Source: Choristocarpus tenellus KU-1152 (lineage: Eukaryota > Phaeophyceae). Taken from it: a stretch of DNA of 21,237 nucleotides. The notes beneath the pieces are model-generated. The model was not told the origin of the DNA. It did not search any database and saw only the letters and a program-made list of their open reading frames with translations. Positions 1-9,326 of the stretch are shown here, piece by piece. The DNA is taken from assembly GCA_964200185.2 (NCBI GenBank), contig CAXNAD020000357.1, forward strand, positions 1 through 21,237. The letters are read 5' to 3'. How positions within the stretch are numbered: position 1 is the stretch's first letter; every line of letters starts with the position of its first letter. Position numbers and translations under genes: made by a program.

Positions 1-9
1 TTCCTGGTT

Positions 10-75
10 TTTACCAAAAAAGGGCAACCCCATCTGGCCCCCCCCCCCCCCCCCCCAAACATACTTTCGGTCCCT
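10..75 (+). repeat. Left terminal copy of a poly-C-containing repeat
   Basis: A 19-nt C homopolymer occupies 38-56, preceded by a short G/C-rich block with TGG just before the C run and followed by ATACTTTCGGTCC. The reverse complement of the last 100 bases of the window has the same layout: T/A run, GGGC and CCC blocks, TGG, long C run, then ATACTTTGGGTC. The two ends therefore look like inverted, diverged copies of one dispersed repeat. I infer that the assembly stopped at this repeat and its homopolymer. Confidence 0.5.
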
Positions 76-1111
76 GAAACGTAGCAGCAGGTACATAAGG
101 CAGATAGATCTAGGCACATCCACACTCTTGCCATTGCCTGTTGCACGCTGCCTTCCTCATCATTTAATATATCCTTCCTTTGGGTTGATTATTCTTGTGT
201 TCTTCCCTTTGCATGATACACGTTCATGAGTGGTTTTTACGTCGGATGGACCATGTGTGACAGAGACTTCATTGTTTTTTACCCCTTCCCATAGGACCTG
301 CCAATACTGACATCATTAGTGATGCCCTTTCTCAGGTATTGGGTTCTGTTCTGTTACGCCTAGGTCTCTCTTTGTTGCCCTCATGAACTACGTCAATTTT
401 TTCTCCTTTTCAGATTTCAATTTTTTTTCCGGCATTTAATATTTTTATTGACAAGTAGTAGTGAAGTGAAGCATTTTCTCAAGTATTGTGTTCCTGTTTG
501 TGTTCTTGGTTTTTTTTTACCACCTGTTGGCCACAGGTTTGGCACACCTCGGACAAATGTGAAGACAATAATACTATAAAAATAGTACTAGCTATAATGT
601 GATGGAAACCTCACCGTGCACATCAAAGAGTCAAACAAATAGTTCTTTCTATTCACCAAAATATCGTTCAATATTTTTATTCCTAGCGTCTTCACTTTTT
701 TCTGGGGACTCCTTCAACCTGTGGTCAGGGTCCCTACTACACATCGTACACTATTTCTCATATTAACTACTCCAACTAACTTTTTGTTGTGCTGCAAGTA
801 TCAATTGTACTACCTTCGTTCGTGCCTTGCTTCTGCCACATTGAGGAAAGCAATCCCACTGCGCCTCACTATGCCTCCTCCGTTGAGTCTTGGGCTGGAC
901 CTGCCTTAATGTTGCCAACTCCATCTTGGTCCCACGTTTTGCGGTATAGAGACGATCAGGTCAGGATGGTGCATGTCTATTACCCTTAGAGCTATAGTTT
1001 GGCACGTGGAAATGGATATTCGAAAAAATATACTGCACATCACGGAGTATCAACGAAAAGAGGTTTGAGGTGACATCATTTATACAGGAAAAAAAGACCG
1101 CAAAAAACATA
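76..1111. other. Non-coding stretch, nothing recognised
   Basis: AT-rich sequence with T runs. Open frames near 721-989 are short, lack coding character and have no convincing splice pairing. I see no gene, RNA or repeat that can be supported here. Confidence 0.5.
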
Positions 1112-1183
1112 TGACCCTGACGAGATTCGAACTCGCAACCTTCAGGTCTGGATTCTGACGCGCTGCCGTTACGCCACATAGTC
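1112..1183 (-). tRNA. tRNA-Trp (CCA anticodon)
   Basis: The minus strand folds into a full 72-nt cloverleaf. The acceptor strand GACTATG pairs with CAGGGTC with one A:G mismatch and one wobble. The D stem is GCGT/GCGC, the anticodon stem TCAGA/CCTGA with an A:C mismatch next to the loop, and the loop is ATCCAGA with anticodon CCA. The T arm is GCGAG, TTCGAAT, CTCGT, with discriminator A. There is no intron and no encoded CCA tail, as usual for a eukaryotic nuclear tRNA. Downstream on the minus strand are T runs at 1102-1107 and about 1089-1096, which suit a Pol III terminator. The A at loop position 32, where the eukaryotic tRNA-Trp I know has C, and the two mismatches leave open a slightly decayed copy. 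An ORF across this locus is only a translation of the tRNA. Confidence 0.78.
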
Positions 1184-1293
1184 AACTTGATAGCAATTGT
1201 CCCTATATTTAGGTTTGTATATTTAAAATATATCAGAACTCTAATTTGGGAGGTATCCTCTGCTTATACATGAAGCGAACAAACGATTCATGT

Positions 1294-1355
1294 GTAGAGT
1301 GCCTGACTTCTGAGGCGTTTTTTCCCACTCACTACAAAAAAACAGTGCACTCTAC
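1294..1355. repeat. 62-bp element with perfect 9-bp inverted ends
   Basis: GTAGAGTGC at 1294-1302 is exactly complementary to GCACTCTAC at 1347-1355, and the match continues as CTG after a one-base bulge. Between the arms lies a T/A-rich loop of 44 bases. It could be a hairpin-forming site or a tiny foldback element. No partner copy is seen in the window. Confidence 0.4.
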
Positions 1356-1465
1356 GACTAACTGTGGAAGATCGTCTAGTTAAATTATCCAACATCAGTT
1401 ACCGATGGAAAAATGGTAGTACGATCACACCGCGTAACTTCTGCAATGCAATATACCTTCACTCA

Positions 1466-1720
1466 GAGTTAAAGTATCTTAGAGGGTAGGTGTTTCGCCC
1501 TGTTTGTCCATTTGGGACTTGGATTCCCACGAAATTTTTATAATATTTTATCTACTCCGAATGTTTTGGAGTAGGTAAAAGTGTGTATGTTATAAAAAGG
1601 TGTGTCTGGAACAAGGATATTAACACTAACAAACACGATAGTCAAAATTACATCAAAATTTCAACATTGAATTTTGGTCGCCAAATGGACGCGGATCTAC
1701 CCTCTAAGATAATTTGACTC
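1466..1720 (-). mobile_element. MITE-like element, full-length copy
   Basis: This 255-bp element has 24-bp terminal inverted repeats at 1466-1489 and 1697-1720 that differ at about two positions and share the core TATCTTAGAGGGTAG. GTCCATTTGG occurs just inside both ends. In the middle, CTACTCC and GGAGTAG at about 1554-1576 form a second hairpin. It has no ORF of its own, so it is non-autonomous. A second copy of the family lies at 18709-18925 in the opposite orientation. No clear target-site duplication could be found at the ends, so the superfamily is not assigned. Confidence 0.75.
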
Positions 1721-2532
1721 AATCAAATCATCAAACCACACGTTTTTCAAACCTGATTTACCCAAACATTCCACTCTGTACACTCCTGAACCCAGTCAAT
1801 TTCTTCACAATACGAGCCTCTACAAAAATGCATGGCCTTAGTTCAAGAAGAGCTCAACATTGGCATCTGGTTCAAAACCACAGAAATCCTCCAACTTCAA
1901 CATTCCCTCACCACATACTCTGACGTTGTGTTGGTATCTGCTATTGTGACCCTTTGGAGAGGAACCTACTCCTATGTTGGTTAATATACTCAGTTCTAGT
2001 TTTGTTTTCATTTATTATAACTATGTATTTTGCTGAGAATAATCATAGATTAGAAAAAACGTAGATCTCCACTTTTTGAAGACTCGTAGCCATTTGGGGC
2101 GGGGCTTTTCATCAGGCCGGGCAAATGCGAGAGACCAGTCCGTAGACTGGACCGGTTACATTGTTTTGTGACATGTCCAGACCAGGTCCACAAGACATAG
2201 GAACCCGCATGGTCCGGCAGCTGGACAGGTTTCAATTTTATCTGAAATATTCGGAACAGGGCCGTCAGAGATCGTAACCGTACCGCGCCTCGAGTTGGTC
2301 TGTAGCCGTGTTAAAACAGAGATGGTGTGAGTCAGTCTAGTCCTATCTCAATTTTAATATCATCGTATGTAAAACAATACATAGAATACGAGTGAAGGTA
2401 TATAAATAAGTAGTAGAAAATATTGCATTCAACTATTCCCACAATATTAGGGGGATTATATGGGGACTAGGTCCAACATATTTTGACCAGACCAGCCCCT
2501 TTAAAATACTTATATCATGGCCCGTTAAATAC
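1721..2532. other. Non-coding stretch, no gene seen
   Basis: Short unconvincing open frames only. Around 2090-2230 the sequence is richer in G+C, with several GGACC/GGTCC-like words and a short inverted repeat CAGTC-CGTA-GACTG. These words resemble those in the tandem repeat that follows and may be older decayed units of it. Confidence 0.4.
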
Positions 2533-2757
2533 TTTAACATGGGCGCCGCCCCGTACGTTGCCCTGGACCAATATGTTCGATCATAGTTAGTGCTTGGTGA
2601 TCAACTCTTTTAACATGTTTGGGCCTTGGACTGACCTCGTACCGATATGTTCTAACAGGGCCAGTCCATGGCTGATAACTATTTCAACATGGCTGGGCCA
2701 AGGGCCAGCCCACAACCATGGTGCAGACTCTGACTATGCTAACTGCCTGAACTGATG
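2533..2757. repeat. Degenerate tandem repeat, 75-bp period, three units
   Basis: The words TTTAACATG, TTTAACATG and TTCAACATG begin at 2533, 2608 and 2683, exactly 75 bases apart. Units 1 and 2 also share ACCAATATGTTC/ACCGATATGTTC and end in similar GATCAACTCT/GATAACTAT words. Unit 3 is more diverged but keeps the GGGCC/GCCC blocks. Further half-units may extend to either side. Confidence 0.5.
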
Positions 2758-3332
2758 AAAGTCCTAATATATTTCTCAAGACTTGACCATGGCTGAGTAT
2801 CTGTGGTGACTGACATCTACAATAACAGGACTAGTACTATGGGATATGCCTCTCCTCCTGTTGAATGCATTATTGCTCCAAGCTCGAGAAAAAGCCGCAG
2901 TTTCTATAATCTATTGTAATAGTGTGGCGAATCAAATATCTCTTGAGTGTTTCATCGATCAGCTAAAATTGTCTCACTGGACTTAATGCATTGAAGCGTG
3001 CATACGAGGCAAAGCACACAGAGCATATAGCGCTGTGAATTGGCCACGAGGAATTATCAGTCACTATAAGAACGTTTGATGCAAATCATACAGCACATGT
3101 ATGCACGATAATACTTTACAAATGAAAAAAAATTGTCTACGATCTCAATTAGTCTTTGATTAAACAGATTGACATGATTGAATCTTTGCGACTCACAACT
3201 CTATAAACTAGACATAATAGTAGGTGTCTTGTCAAGTCAGCTTGCACTGCTGATGATCGCCTGCTGTCATCGTGTGTATCAGATTGAGACACAATTTTTG
3301 TTGTTTGCAACTACTATCAAGGAGCATTACAG
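2758..3332. other. Non-coding stretch, nothing recognised
   Basis: AT-rich sequence without a supported ORF, RNA or repeat. Confidence 0.4.
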
Positions 3333-3473
3333 GTGAATAGCGTGAGAATTTCTTTCTGCACTTTAACCAGCGCGAGTAGAGTATGCACGTGTGGAGTCCC
3401 AAAAGGGGGAACTCCGATTTGCAAGGAGTTGCAGATAAAATATGTAACTTGGGAAGGTCGCAACGGTTCTCAG
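3333..3473 (+). CDS. Candidate Cys-containing exon, unknown protein
   Basis: An acceptor (GCATTACAG) is followed by a 141-nt open stretch, 47 codons with phase 0 at both ends, up to a CAG|GTGTAT donor. The translation contains RVCTCGVPKGGTPICKEL and then IKYVTWEGRNGSQ. The C-x-C pair followed by a third Cys and a hydrophobic strand faintly recalls the start of netrin-like (NTR/TIMP) modules, but this is a guess from spacing alone. No flanking exons are certain; 3693-3770 could follow in phase. Confidence 0.25.
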
Positions 3474-3692
3474 GTGTATTCCAACATCTGTAAACCAAAG
3501 AAAAAAAATGGTAAATGATGATAAGAGATCCTAAAAATAGCTCCAAATGGCTCAGTTCCCAAAGGGCTCAAACACCCTAGGACGCACTCTTAGCTGATAC
3601 CAATTCTCACATTCATGCTTACTGATTCATTAAGAGTACCCTATTCTGCTGAGCTGACGTTCATTAACCTGTGGATTGGACCCCCTTGACAG

Positions 3693-3770
3693 TCGGAGTA
3701 CCCTGGGAGCCTTGTACGAGCATCAGCGTCATCTACAGGCTTGTGGGTTGGAGCTATACATCCTGTGGGG
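3693..3770 (+). CDS. Candidate 78-nt exon, frame undecided
   Basis: A pyrimidine-rich acceptor (ACCCCCTTGACAG) and a strong donor (GGGG|GTAAGC) bound 78 nt that are open in all three frames, so the translation cannot be chosen. It would join in phase 0 to 3333-3473. The splice signals are the only support. Confidence 0.2.
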
Positions 3771-4319
3771 GTAAGCTTCTGGAGCGTGCTGTAACAGGAG
3801 TACTAATATCTCTTTTGTATCATACCACGTAGTAATACTTCAAGGTATTTCATTTAGAACTCTGTTCAACGCTTTCTTCATACCCAGCCCTGCAATCATG
3901 CAACTGTGTTAACAACTTTTTTTTCATTGAGTTCATGGTACTCACATTTGTCATTTTTTCCCCCAAGTAGGGAATGGGAGTGGAAGTGGAAGAGCATTTT
4001 TTCCTCTGAAGTACTAACAAGGTATTGGGGGGCAACTGATATATTTTTATCATTGTTTTAGCACTTAGATGACTGCACATACTACGTTACAGGCTAATAT
4101 CGAAGTACACACCTATGACCATAAATCCTCAGCTTTATGTAGAGCTCTATCGACCACAATAAGAAAACACAATATGAGAAGTAGAGCAGTGCAGAGAGAA
4201 CTTGAACAATGACAATGGTGCACCACAGAGCTTGCCTTGTGGTGCGGCCTACTATACCAAGCAACAAAACAAAGTCCATGGGTCTCAGGAGGGGGTGCTG
4301 CTATGCAGCACAGTTCTCG
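3771..4319. other. Non-coding stretch, no gene seen
   Basis: Several minus-strand ORFs of 60-100 codons occur here, but they overlap one another in different frames and show no conserved-looking motif or consistent splice pairs. Confidence 0.35.
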
Positions 4320-4440
4320 GCAAGAAGAAGAGAATTGACACCACCGACTGCCGCATGTAGACCATGACCTCGCACTGTAGCTAAAGTCACTTGCTGGAGT
4401 AGTACACCAACACACTCAAATATCACCATAACACACTTCT
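4320..4440 (-). pseudogene. Possible relic ARM-repeat exon
   Basis: On the minus strand, after an acceptor-like TACTACTCCAG, the frame reads QVTLATVRGHGLHAAVGGVN and then SLLL before a stop. The segment LHAAVGGVNSLLL resembles LSCAVSGGVNLLLQML in gene A exon 12 and the start of an ARM helix 3 in general. There is no donor before the stop, and no neighbouring exon was found on this strand. It may be a decayed copy, an unrelated gene's last exon, or chance. Confidence 0.22.
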
Positions 4441-4703
4441 CTTGATCTTGACACGTATTTGAGTGCATGTCTGTCACTAGTATCAGAGTACAAATATCTT
4501 GTCGTATACTCCACACAAACAAACCAACTACCTATTAGCCATTTGCCTGGAAGAGAAAAAAATATCTCTAAAACAATGAACAGCAGTTAACAAAGAGCTA
4601 CCACAACTGCTTGTCCTGGCCAGCGGACACTCTCATCATCAGCCTCACATGCCACCCACTCTCTTCAATAATTTACCAACTCCACTAACCAAGACAGGCA
4701 GTC
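4441..4703. other. Region 3' of gene B
   Basis: This lies downstream of the gene B stop codon on the minus strand and should hold its 3' UTR. No AATAAA or ATTAAA hexamer was found on the minus strand close to the stop, so the poly(A) site is not located. Confidence 0.3.
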
Positions 4704-4823
4704 TTACACTTCTGGTTTCTTTATGGAAGAAACAAGGGCTACCATTGAATCCATTTTCCTTTTGGCCTCCTTTGAGCATTCTAAACGGTGCCTGTGCTCT
4801 TCTCCCAATACCTCTATCTGTGC
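4704..4823 (-). CDS. Gene B exon 9, C-terminal coiled coil with stop
   Basis: The acceptor CAACCTGCAG precedes a 120-nt exon of 39 codons plus TAA, phase 0. The translation begins AQIEVLGEEHRHRLE and ends VALVSSIKKPEV. It is a highly charged helix and continues the coiled-coil character at the end of exon 8. A possible donor inside, ATG|GTAGCC, would lead elsewhere, but the in-frame stop makes this a good terminal exon. Confidence 0.65.
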   Translation of the reverse strand, partial: AQIEVLGEEHRHRLECSKEAKRKMDSMVALVSSIKKPEV

Positions 4824-5252
4824 CTGCAGGTTGCAAGGGGAGACTGATGTTGGCAGTGTGAGAGAGGGTAAAGGCTGGCAACAAGTTATATAATCATGGA
4901 TGTAGCGTATTTTGCATTTTGACGTAGGAATTATCTGAGGAGTTCAAGGATGAAACTAATCAAAGTTAGGGGTGTTGAGGGTGAAGCTGATCCCCCCTCC
5001 ATCGACAGCTAGTCAACATTTTCGCTTCCTGAACCTGAAAGCCTCCCAATACTAATGATCCCCGAATAAATGGTAAATTACACCAACTAAAGGGTCCAAC
5101 TATACTTGAATGGCCAAAATATGATTCAATAGGTCAAATATGTTCCCATCCATATGGGAAAGGCTTTGTATTTACAAAATGCGCTCTACACTCCTCTCAA
5201 ATCCTAACGCATTCCCAATTAGTCCCTGTGCATCCTTCACAGTACAGAATAC
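4824..5252 (-). other. Gene B intron 8
   Basis: This 429-base intron is bounded on the minus strand by GTATTC and CTGCAG. Nothing else is recognised inside. Confidence 0.5.
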
Positions 5253-5768
5253 CTGCATCCTAATCCCCTGTCTTCGGATCCACCTCTGTGCAACACGCTT
5301 TTGCTCTGCCACCTTGCATTTTCCATTCTTGAACGCTTCTTCCAACCTCTCTAGCTCCCTTTCCTCTGCTTGGGCCCTGGCAGAACCCCTCTCTCCTCTG
5401 CCCCCTCTTCCTCCCTTACTTGCACCCCGACCTCGTCCCCTCCATTCCCTCAAATCACGACGCCTGCTGCCCCTGCTCTGCCTGCTTGTGTCTCTACCAA
5501 ATCTGCTACTTCCCCGTGGACTCCTACCTCTGGTACTTCCCAGGCCCCCTCCTTCGTCTGGAGTGAATGTGGGCGCTGTGTGAATGAGGCGTGACTGTTT
5601 CTCTGAGTTGTGCCACGGACTGAGGCCACCTCCTAAGCTATTCCCCATGCCAGGAATGAGGGCTTCAGGGCACTGATCACGTTTCTCGCCTAAGATTTGG
5701 GCCCGTATGGACGCCTTGTAGGTGTCGAACTCTTGCTGCATTTTCTCTTCATGAACAGACCAGTCCAT
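5253..5768 (-). CDS. Gene B exon 8, coiled coil with Arg/Gly-rich segment
   Basis: At 516 nt and 172 codons this is the largest exon of the gene. It starts MDWSVHEEKMQQEFDTYKAS, a helical stretch. A Ser/Pro/Gly-rich linker follows from residue about 40, then an Arg/Gly/Ser-rich run at about residues 85-130 with WRGRGRG and GGRGGRGERGS, which resembles RGG boxes that bind RNA. A second charged helix, ELERLEEAFKNGK, runs to the end at RRQGIRMQ. The donor is CAG|GTATTC. Without splicing the frame runs on to a stop at 5172. The acceptor GAAAG|ATGG is poor in pyrimidines, and the frame is open upstream to about 5845, so the 5' edge is uncertain. A promoter-proximal ATG cannot be excluded, but phase and helix content fit exon 7 directly. 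Confidence 0.68.
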
Positions 5769-6591
5769 CTTTCTTTGTTGAGGTTGCCCAAAGGGTTGTG
5801 GGAAGAGGTTGCAAAGCGGTTGGCAAATGTAGTCCTTGACATGTCCAAAAGTTCAGTGTTTAGTGTTTTTTACCGTGAAGGAGGTTTTCCTCGTTGGGAA
5901 CAGCCTGGTGGTGTGGTACGATCCTCATGTACAATTTTACTATCCCCAGTATCTATATGCTATGACGAAGTGCATACATAGACATATGTATGTATGTATG
6001 CACGTGTGTGTGCATGTATGTATGTATGTATGTATGTATGTATGTATGCATGTATGTATGTATGCAGTTCGGGAGAAGATGAGATATAATTAATGAGAAT
6101 TGAGATTCGAGAAGCGATGAGATAGATCTGGATTGGGAGCATAAATATCTCGAGGTGAAATGCAATAATTCTGAGCATCTTTAATCAAGTCAGTTTGGCT
6201 GTAGTTCCACTTCCCCAAGCAGTGCAAAGCAAAAGCCCCTTGGTTATCTTATTGGACTGCTGATCACAACTTGATGAAATCAACATGAACAAAGACTCCA
6301 CTTGAAACCTTGGAAGATTCAGGAGTTCCTTTCTCCAACTGACTACTTGAATCTTAAATCTCTGTAGTGCTTCACACTCTTACTGTGATTGTATCCTATG
6401 GAGGGATCACATTGCATGTAGTACAGAACTCCTCCAACGGGGGTTTCTCTACTTGCTGTAAGCCATGAAAGCACTCCTTAACAATACCTCCCATGCTGCG
6501 AATGTTCCTGCGATCTGGCTACTATACTGTAACGAGGAGATATTTTTGTCCACCTACATTCCAAACTGTCCCGGTGGAAAACCATACTCAC
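5769..6591 (-). other. Gene B intron 7
   Basis: An 823-base intron that contains the TATG microsatellite. No further coding sequence is recognised. Confidence 0.45.
5984..6064 (+). repeat. (TATG)n microsatellite
   Basis: About 80 bases of tetranucleotide TATG/TGTA repeats are interrupted near 6000-6015 by a GCACGTGTGTGTGC block. Open frames across it, Met-Tyr-Val-Cys or His-Thr-Tyr-Ile, are low-complexity artefacts. Confidence 0.95.
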
Positions 6592-6754
6592 CTCTAGCTT
6601 CCGCAACTGAAGTTGGAAGGCATTGTTAAGGTTGAATCTCTCATACTCCGCCCAGTTTGTTTCCATCTCATGTCGCATGTCTAATTCTCGCTCTGCAAAC
6701 TGTTCTGGTGACAATGACACAATCCACCTCCGCCTGTGCATTGTGCTGAGTACC
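6592..6754 (-). CDS. Gene B exon 7, coiled coil
   Basis: The reading frame includes MHRRRWIVSLSPEQF, then ERELDMRHEMETNWAEYERF and QLQLRKLE, and ends at an excellent GAG|GTGAGT donor in phase 0. It is rich in Glu and Arg with heptad-like spacing. The acceptor is either CTTCAAG, giving start 6754, or TACTCAG, giving 6745. Both leave one base before the first full codon, so the preceding exon must end with two bases. Exon 6 as drawn does not. Confidence 0.65.
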
Positions 6755-7587
6755 CTTGAAGAGGCCTGGTATGGGTCAGTATTTCTTTTTACAGATAAAC
6801 TGCCTCCAACTGAATCCAGTTAGTCCATGCATGAACAATGTACCAAGTACATATATGCATGAGAAGGGGCAATGGTTAGTGCAGTTTGCATAAATATGTG
6901 TGTACGTGGAGTATTTTCTAGTGTTTTGTGTATCGTAAGTGATGCCAACATTGACTGGGTAGTGGAGATTGCAGGGTGAATTCATCCTACTAGTGGTCTA
7001 ATGCATGGCTGTAAACTATTGTATTGGTGTAAGGTGTGAAGTAGCTATTTTACATTGCATTGCCTACCTCTCAGTCTTGATATCACTCAGAATCTAGGTG
7101 TACTTATCAGGAATAAGGACAATTGCTACTAACATTTACAATGCAGAGCTGGCAGCCCCTGTTTGTCACGTCAGCTATATGGTTTGGTACACTGGTAGAG
7201 ACTGTTTATGCGCTGTGTAGGGGGTAAGGGGGGGCAGTAAGAATATGTATGTACTTGATCTCCTCCGACGTACCTAGCCCCTTCTGTCAACATCAGATAA
7301 AATGCCATTGCAATGGCTTAAGTAAAAAAAATGGTTCTGAAAGTAGTTGGTGGAAGTTCTCTTGTTTCTCACTAGACCAAGGTTCGGTTGCACCTTTTGC
7401 ATGCCTTCAGAAGCCAGACAGATTGTTCACAACCAAATTGAATAAAATAATAATTTTGCAAGTAGTTCAATCAGCTATTTGATCTACTGATTTAGCTCCT
7501 CGTCCTCATGGCTTGCCTCCATGCCTTGTCCATCCCTTCCATTCAATCCAATATATACTCCTAAAATATCATGAAAAATGGGGTTAC
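6755..7587 (-). other. Gene B intron 6, probably hiding a small exon
   Basis: 833 bases separate exons 6 and 7, whose phases do not match (one base out, two required). A missing short exon or a misread boundary lies here. A 10-nt candidate at 7283-7274 would repair the phase but is too short to trust. Confidence 0.35.
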
Positions 7588-7738
7588 CTTCAGGGCATTC
7601 TGTGCCTGCTTCTACTGCAGTGTCCCCTGAACTAACCCATCCATTGGAAGGTGTGCGAGACATCCCTCCCACACCCAAGCTCCCTGCTCCTCCTCCAGGA
7701 TCCGTATATCCTCTCTCCTCCTCCTTTGTTGCCTTAAT
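7588..7738 (-). CDS. Gene B exon 6, Gly/Ser-rich linker
   Basis: A textbook acceptor (CCCTCCCCCTCTCATTATTTGCAG region) begins this exon. In phase 0 it reads IKATKEEERGYTDPGGG and continues Gly/Ser/Thr-rich to GTECPE, ending one base into a codon at AAG|GTAACC; 50 codons. It looks like a disordered linker after the charged helix of exon 5. The next frame is also open for part of the exon and looks helical (LRQQRRRREDIRILEEEQ), but would need a different phase from exon 5, so the first frame is preferred. Confidence 0.55.
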
Positions 7739-8720
7739 CTGCAAATAATGAGAGGGGGAGGGATACCCGAATGTTAAATCAACAATTGGCTAACCTGACT
7801 TTATTTGTTGGACTACAGTACGAGAAATTATGCATTGCACAAACTGGTTTGCCTGTGTTGATAGTAGCTAACTGCAGCTGAATGTGTAGTCTCCCTTCAC
7901 ATGTCATGCCAATGATACCTTGCAGTGAGAATCCACCTATGACAAGCACTGTGAAAAAGTAGTTGTATTGTACTTATAATGAAAAGGGGGGTGGTCTGGT
8001 TTTTGTGAGTGTAGCCTTTGCCCCCTCTTCTCCACCAAGACACCCATGGAGAGAGTAGCACCTGTAGTGTCCTTCCCTGCTCAAGTGTTGTGGGTAATGC
8101 AACACAATGTAACAACTGTGTGCGGTGCAATTGATCAGGAAGGCTTAGAGTGACTTCTCTCACCAATTCTGAACAGATAAAGGTCAAAACAAAAAATGGC
8201 ATCGGCCTTTAATGAGATTGATCTGGATCTAGGCTCAATACTATTCTCTGAATAGGTTTTGCCCAGATTTTAATCTAACAATCAACTCTATATTTACGTG
8301 CCAAGAAAGTCTGGAAAAGTAAAATGCGAATAGGTCATCCTGGAGTGCTTAAGGTAGAGCTTTACAACACTATTTGGACAAAATGCACAGCAATGTAGAT
8401 CTCCAGGAGTGTAACGATACGTGGAGAGCGATTTATTGATAGTGTTGTATTGCTTGTACCATATGCAATTTGAAGTTTGGTCAATGAAACCTTCACTGTT
8501 GATGCTAGATCTCATCCTCCATGGTGAGTCATATGATCATCTATTGCCCAGAGCTATTGGTTTGAATTTGGGCCCTCAAAGTATTACGATCTCAACAAGT
8601 TTGCAATACTTGAATCTGTACACAGCTGTTGGAATCACGCCAGGAGAAGAGGGATGAGGAGTTGGAGAATACACAAAGAGGATGTTCAGAAGGGTAGCCT
8701 TAGGGAGAAAGGCAACAGAC
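7739..8720 (-). other. Gene B intron 5
   Basis: 982 bases between exons 5 and 6. Open frames on both strands are short and without splice support. Confidence 0.45.
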
Positions 8721-8813
8721 CTTGTCCTGGATCTCCCTTGCCATCTGCTCCCTATCCTCTCTCTGTCTTTCAAAAAGGGATCCCCACCGGCGAAGATTTA
8801 GATCGGATTGTGC
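8721..8813 (-). CDS. Gene B exon 5, charged helix
   Basis: A 93-nt exon of 31 codons, phase 0 at both ends. The acceptor lies after a pyrimidine-rich TACCTTCCTCCTCACAATAAAG and the donor is AAG|GTCTGT. It contains FERQREDREQMAREIQDK, a continuous charged helix. MAREI also occurs in exon 4, hinting at an internal repeat. Confidence 0.68.
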
Positions 8814-9326
8814 CTTTATTGTGAGGAGGAAGGTACAGGTCGAGGTAACCTTTGGTGTATGGAAATAATCTTTGAGGCACTGCACCATATAATACTCTGC
8901 TCTACACTCTTTACTGTGGTGCAATTAACATCGTGTTGTGATGATTCCATCCTACTTTAATTGTGAAGTTTACACAGTGGTTAAGTAATTGCTAATGCAC
9001 TACAGCAGTACATATATAATTGAGTTGTTATCAGAAATGTAATTAAGGTCGTATTTTGCTACCTGTTGTGAATCTGATGATACACCAATGCAACTTCTAG
9101 TAGCCCACGTCAATGATATCACTAGAGTATTTCAAAGCACCCCAGATTAACAGGTTGTTCCTCGTAGTTGCTTCACTGCCTTGCACATATAATTGCTCCT
9201 ATTACAGTGTAAGTGTATTTCAGCACAAACTCAATTTAGGAGGTAGCACTCAGGTGTGTGTCTAAAGATCCTCAGATTGTAAAATCTAACTTTTGAACAT
9301 ACAGCTGTGTTGTGTGGTTACTTCAC
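8814..9326 (-). other. Gene B intron 4
   Basis: 513 bases, AT-rich, no other feature recognised. Confidence 0.45.

Noticed and set aside
961-1185. 74-codon minus-strand ORF beginning MTMWRNGSASESRPEGC
   Set aside because: It is a translation of the tRNA-Trp gene; such peptides are a familiar artefact of tRNA loci.
5140-5583. 147-codon plus-strand Pro/Leu/Ser-rich ORF
   Set aside because: It is the antisense shadow of the Arg/Gly-rich gene B exon 8, which has splice support and neighbours on the minus strand.
5836-6178. ORFs on both strands rich in Met-Tyr-Val-Cys or His-Thr-Tyr
   Set aside because: They are read-throughs of the TATG microsatellite.
7274-7283. 10-nt minus-strand microexon that would repair the gene B phase between exons 6 and 7
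   Set aside because: The AG and GT signals and phase fit, but a 10-nt match is too easily found by chance in 800 bases.
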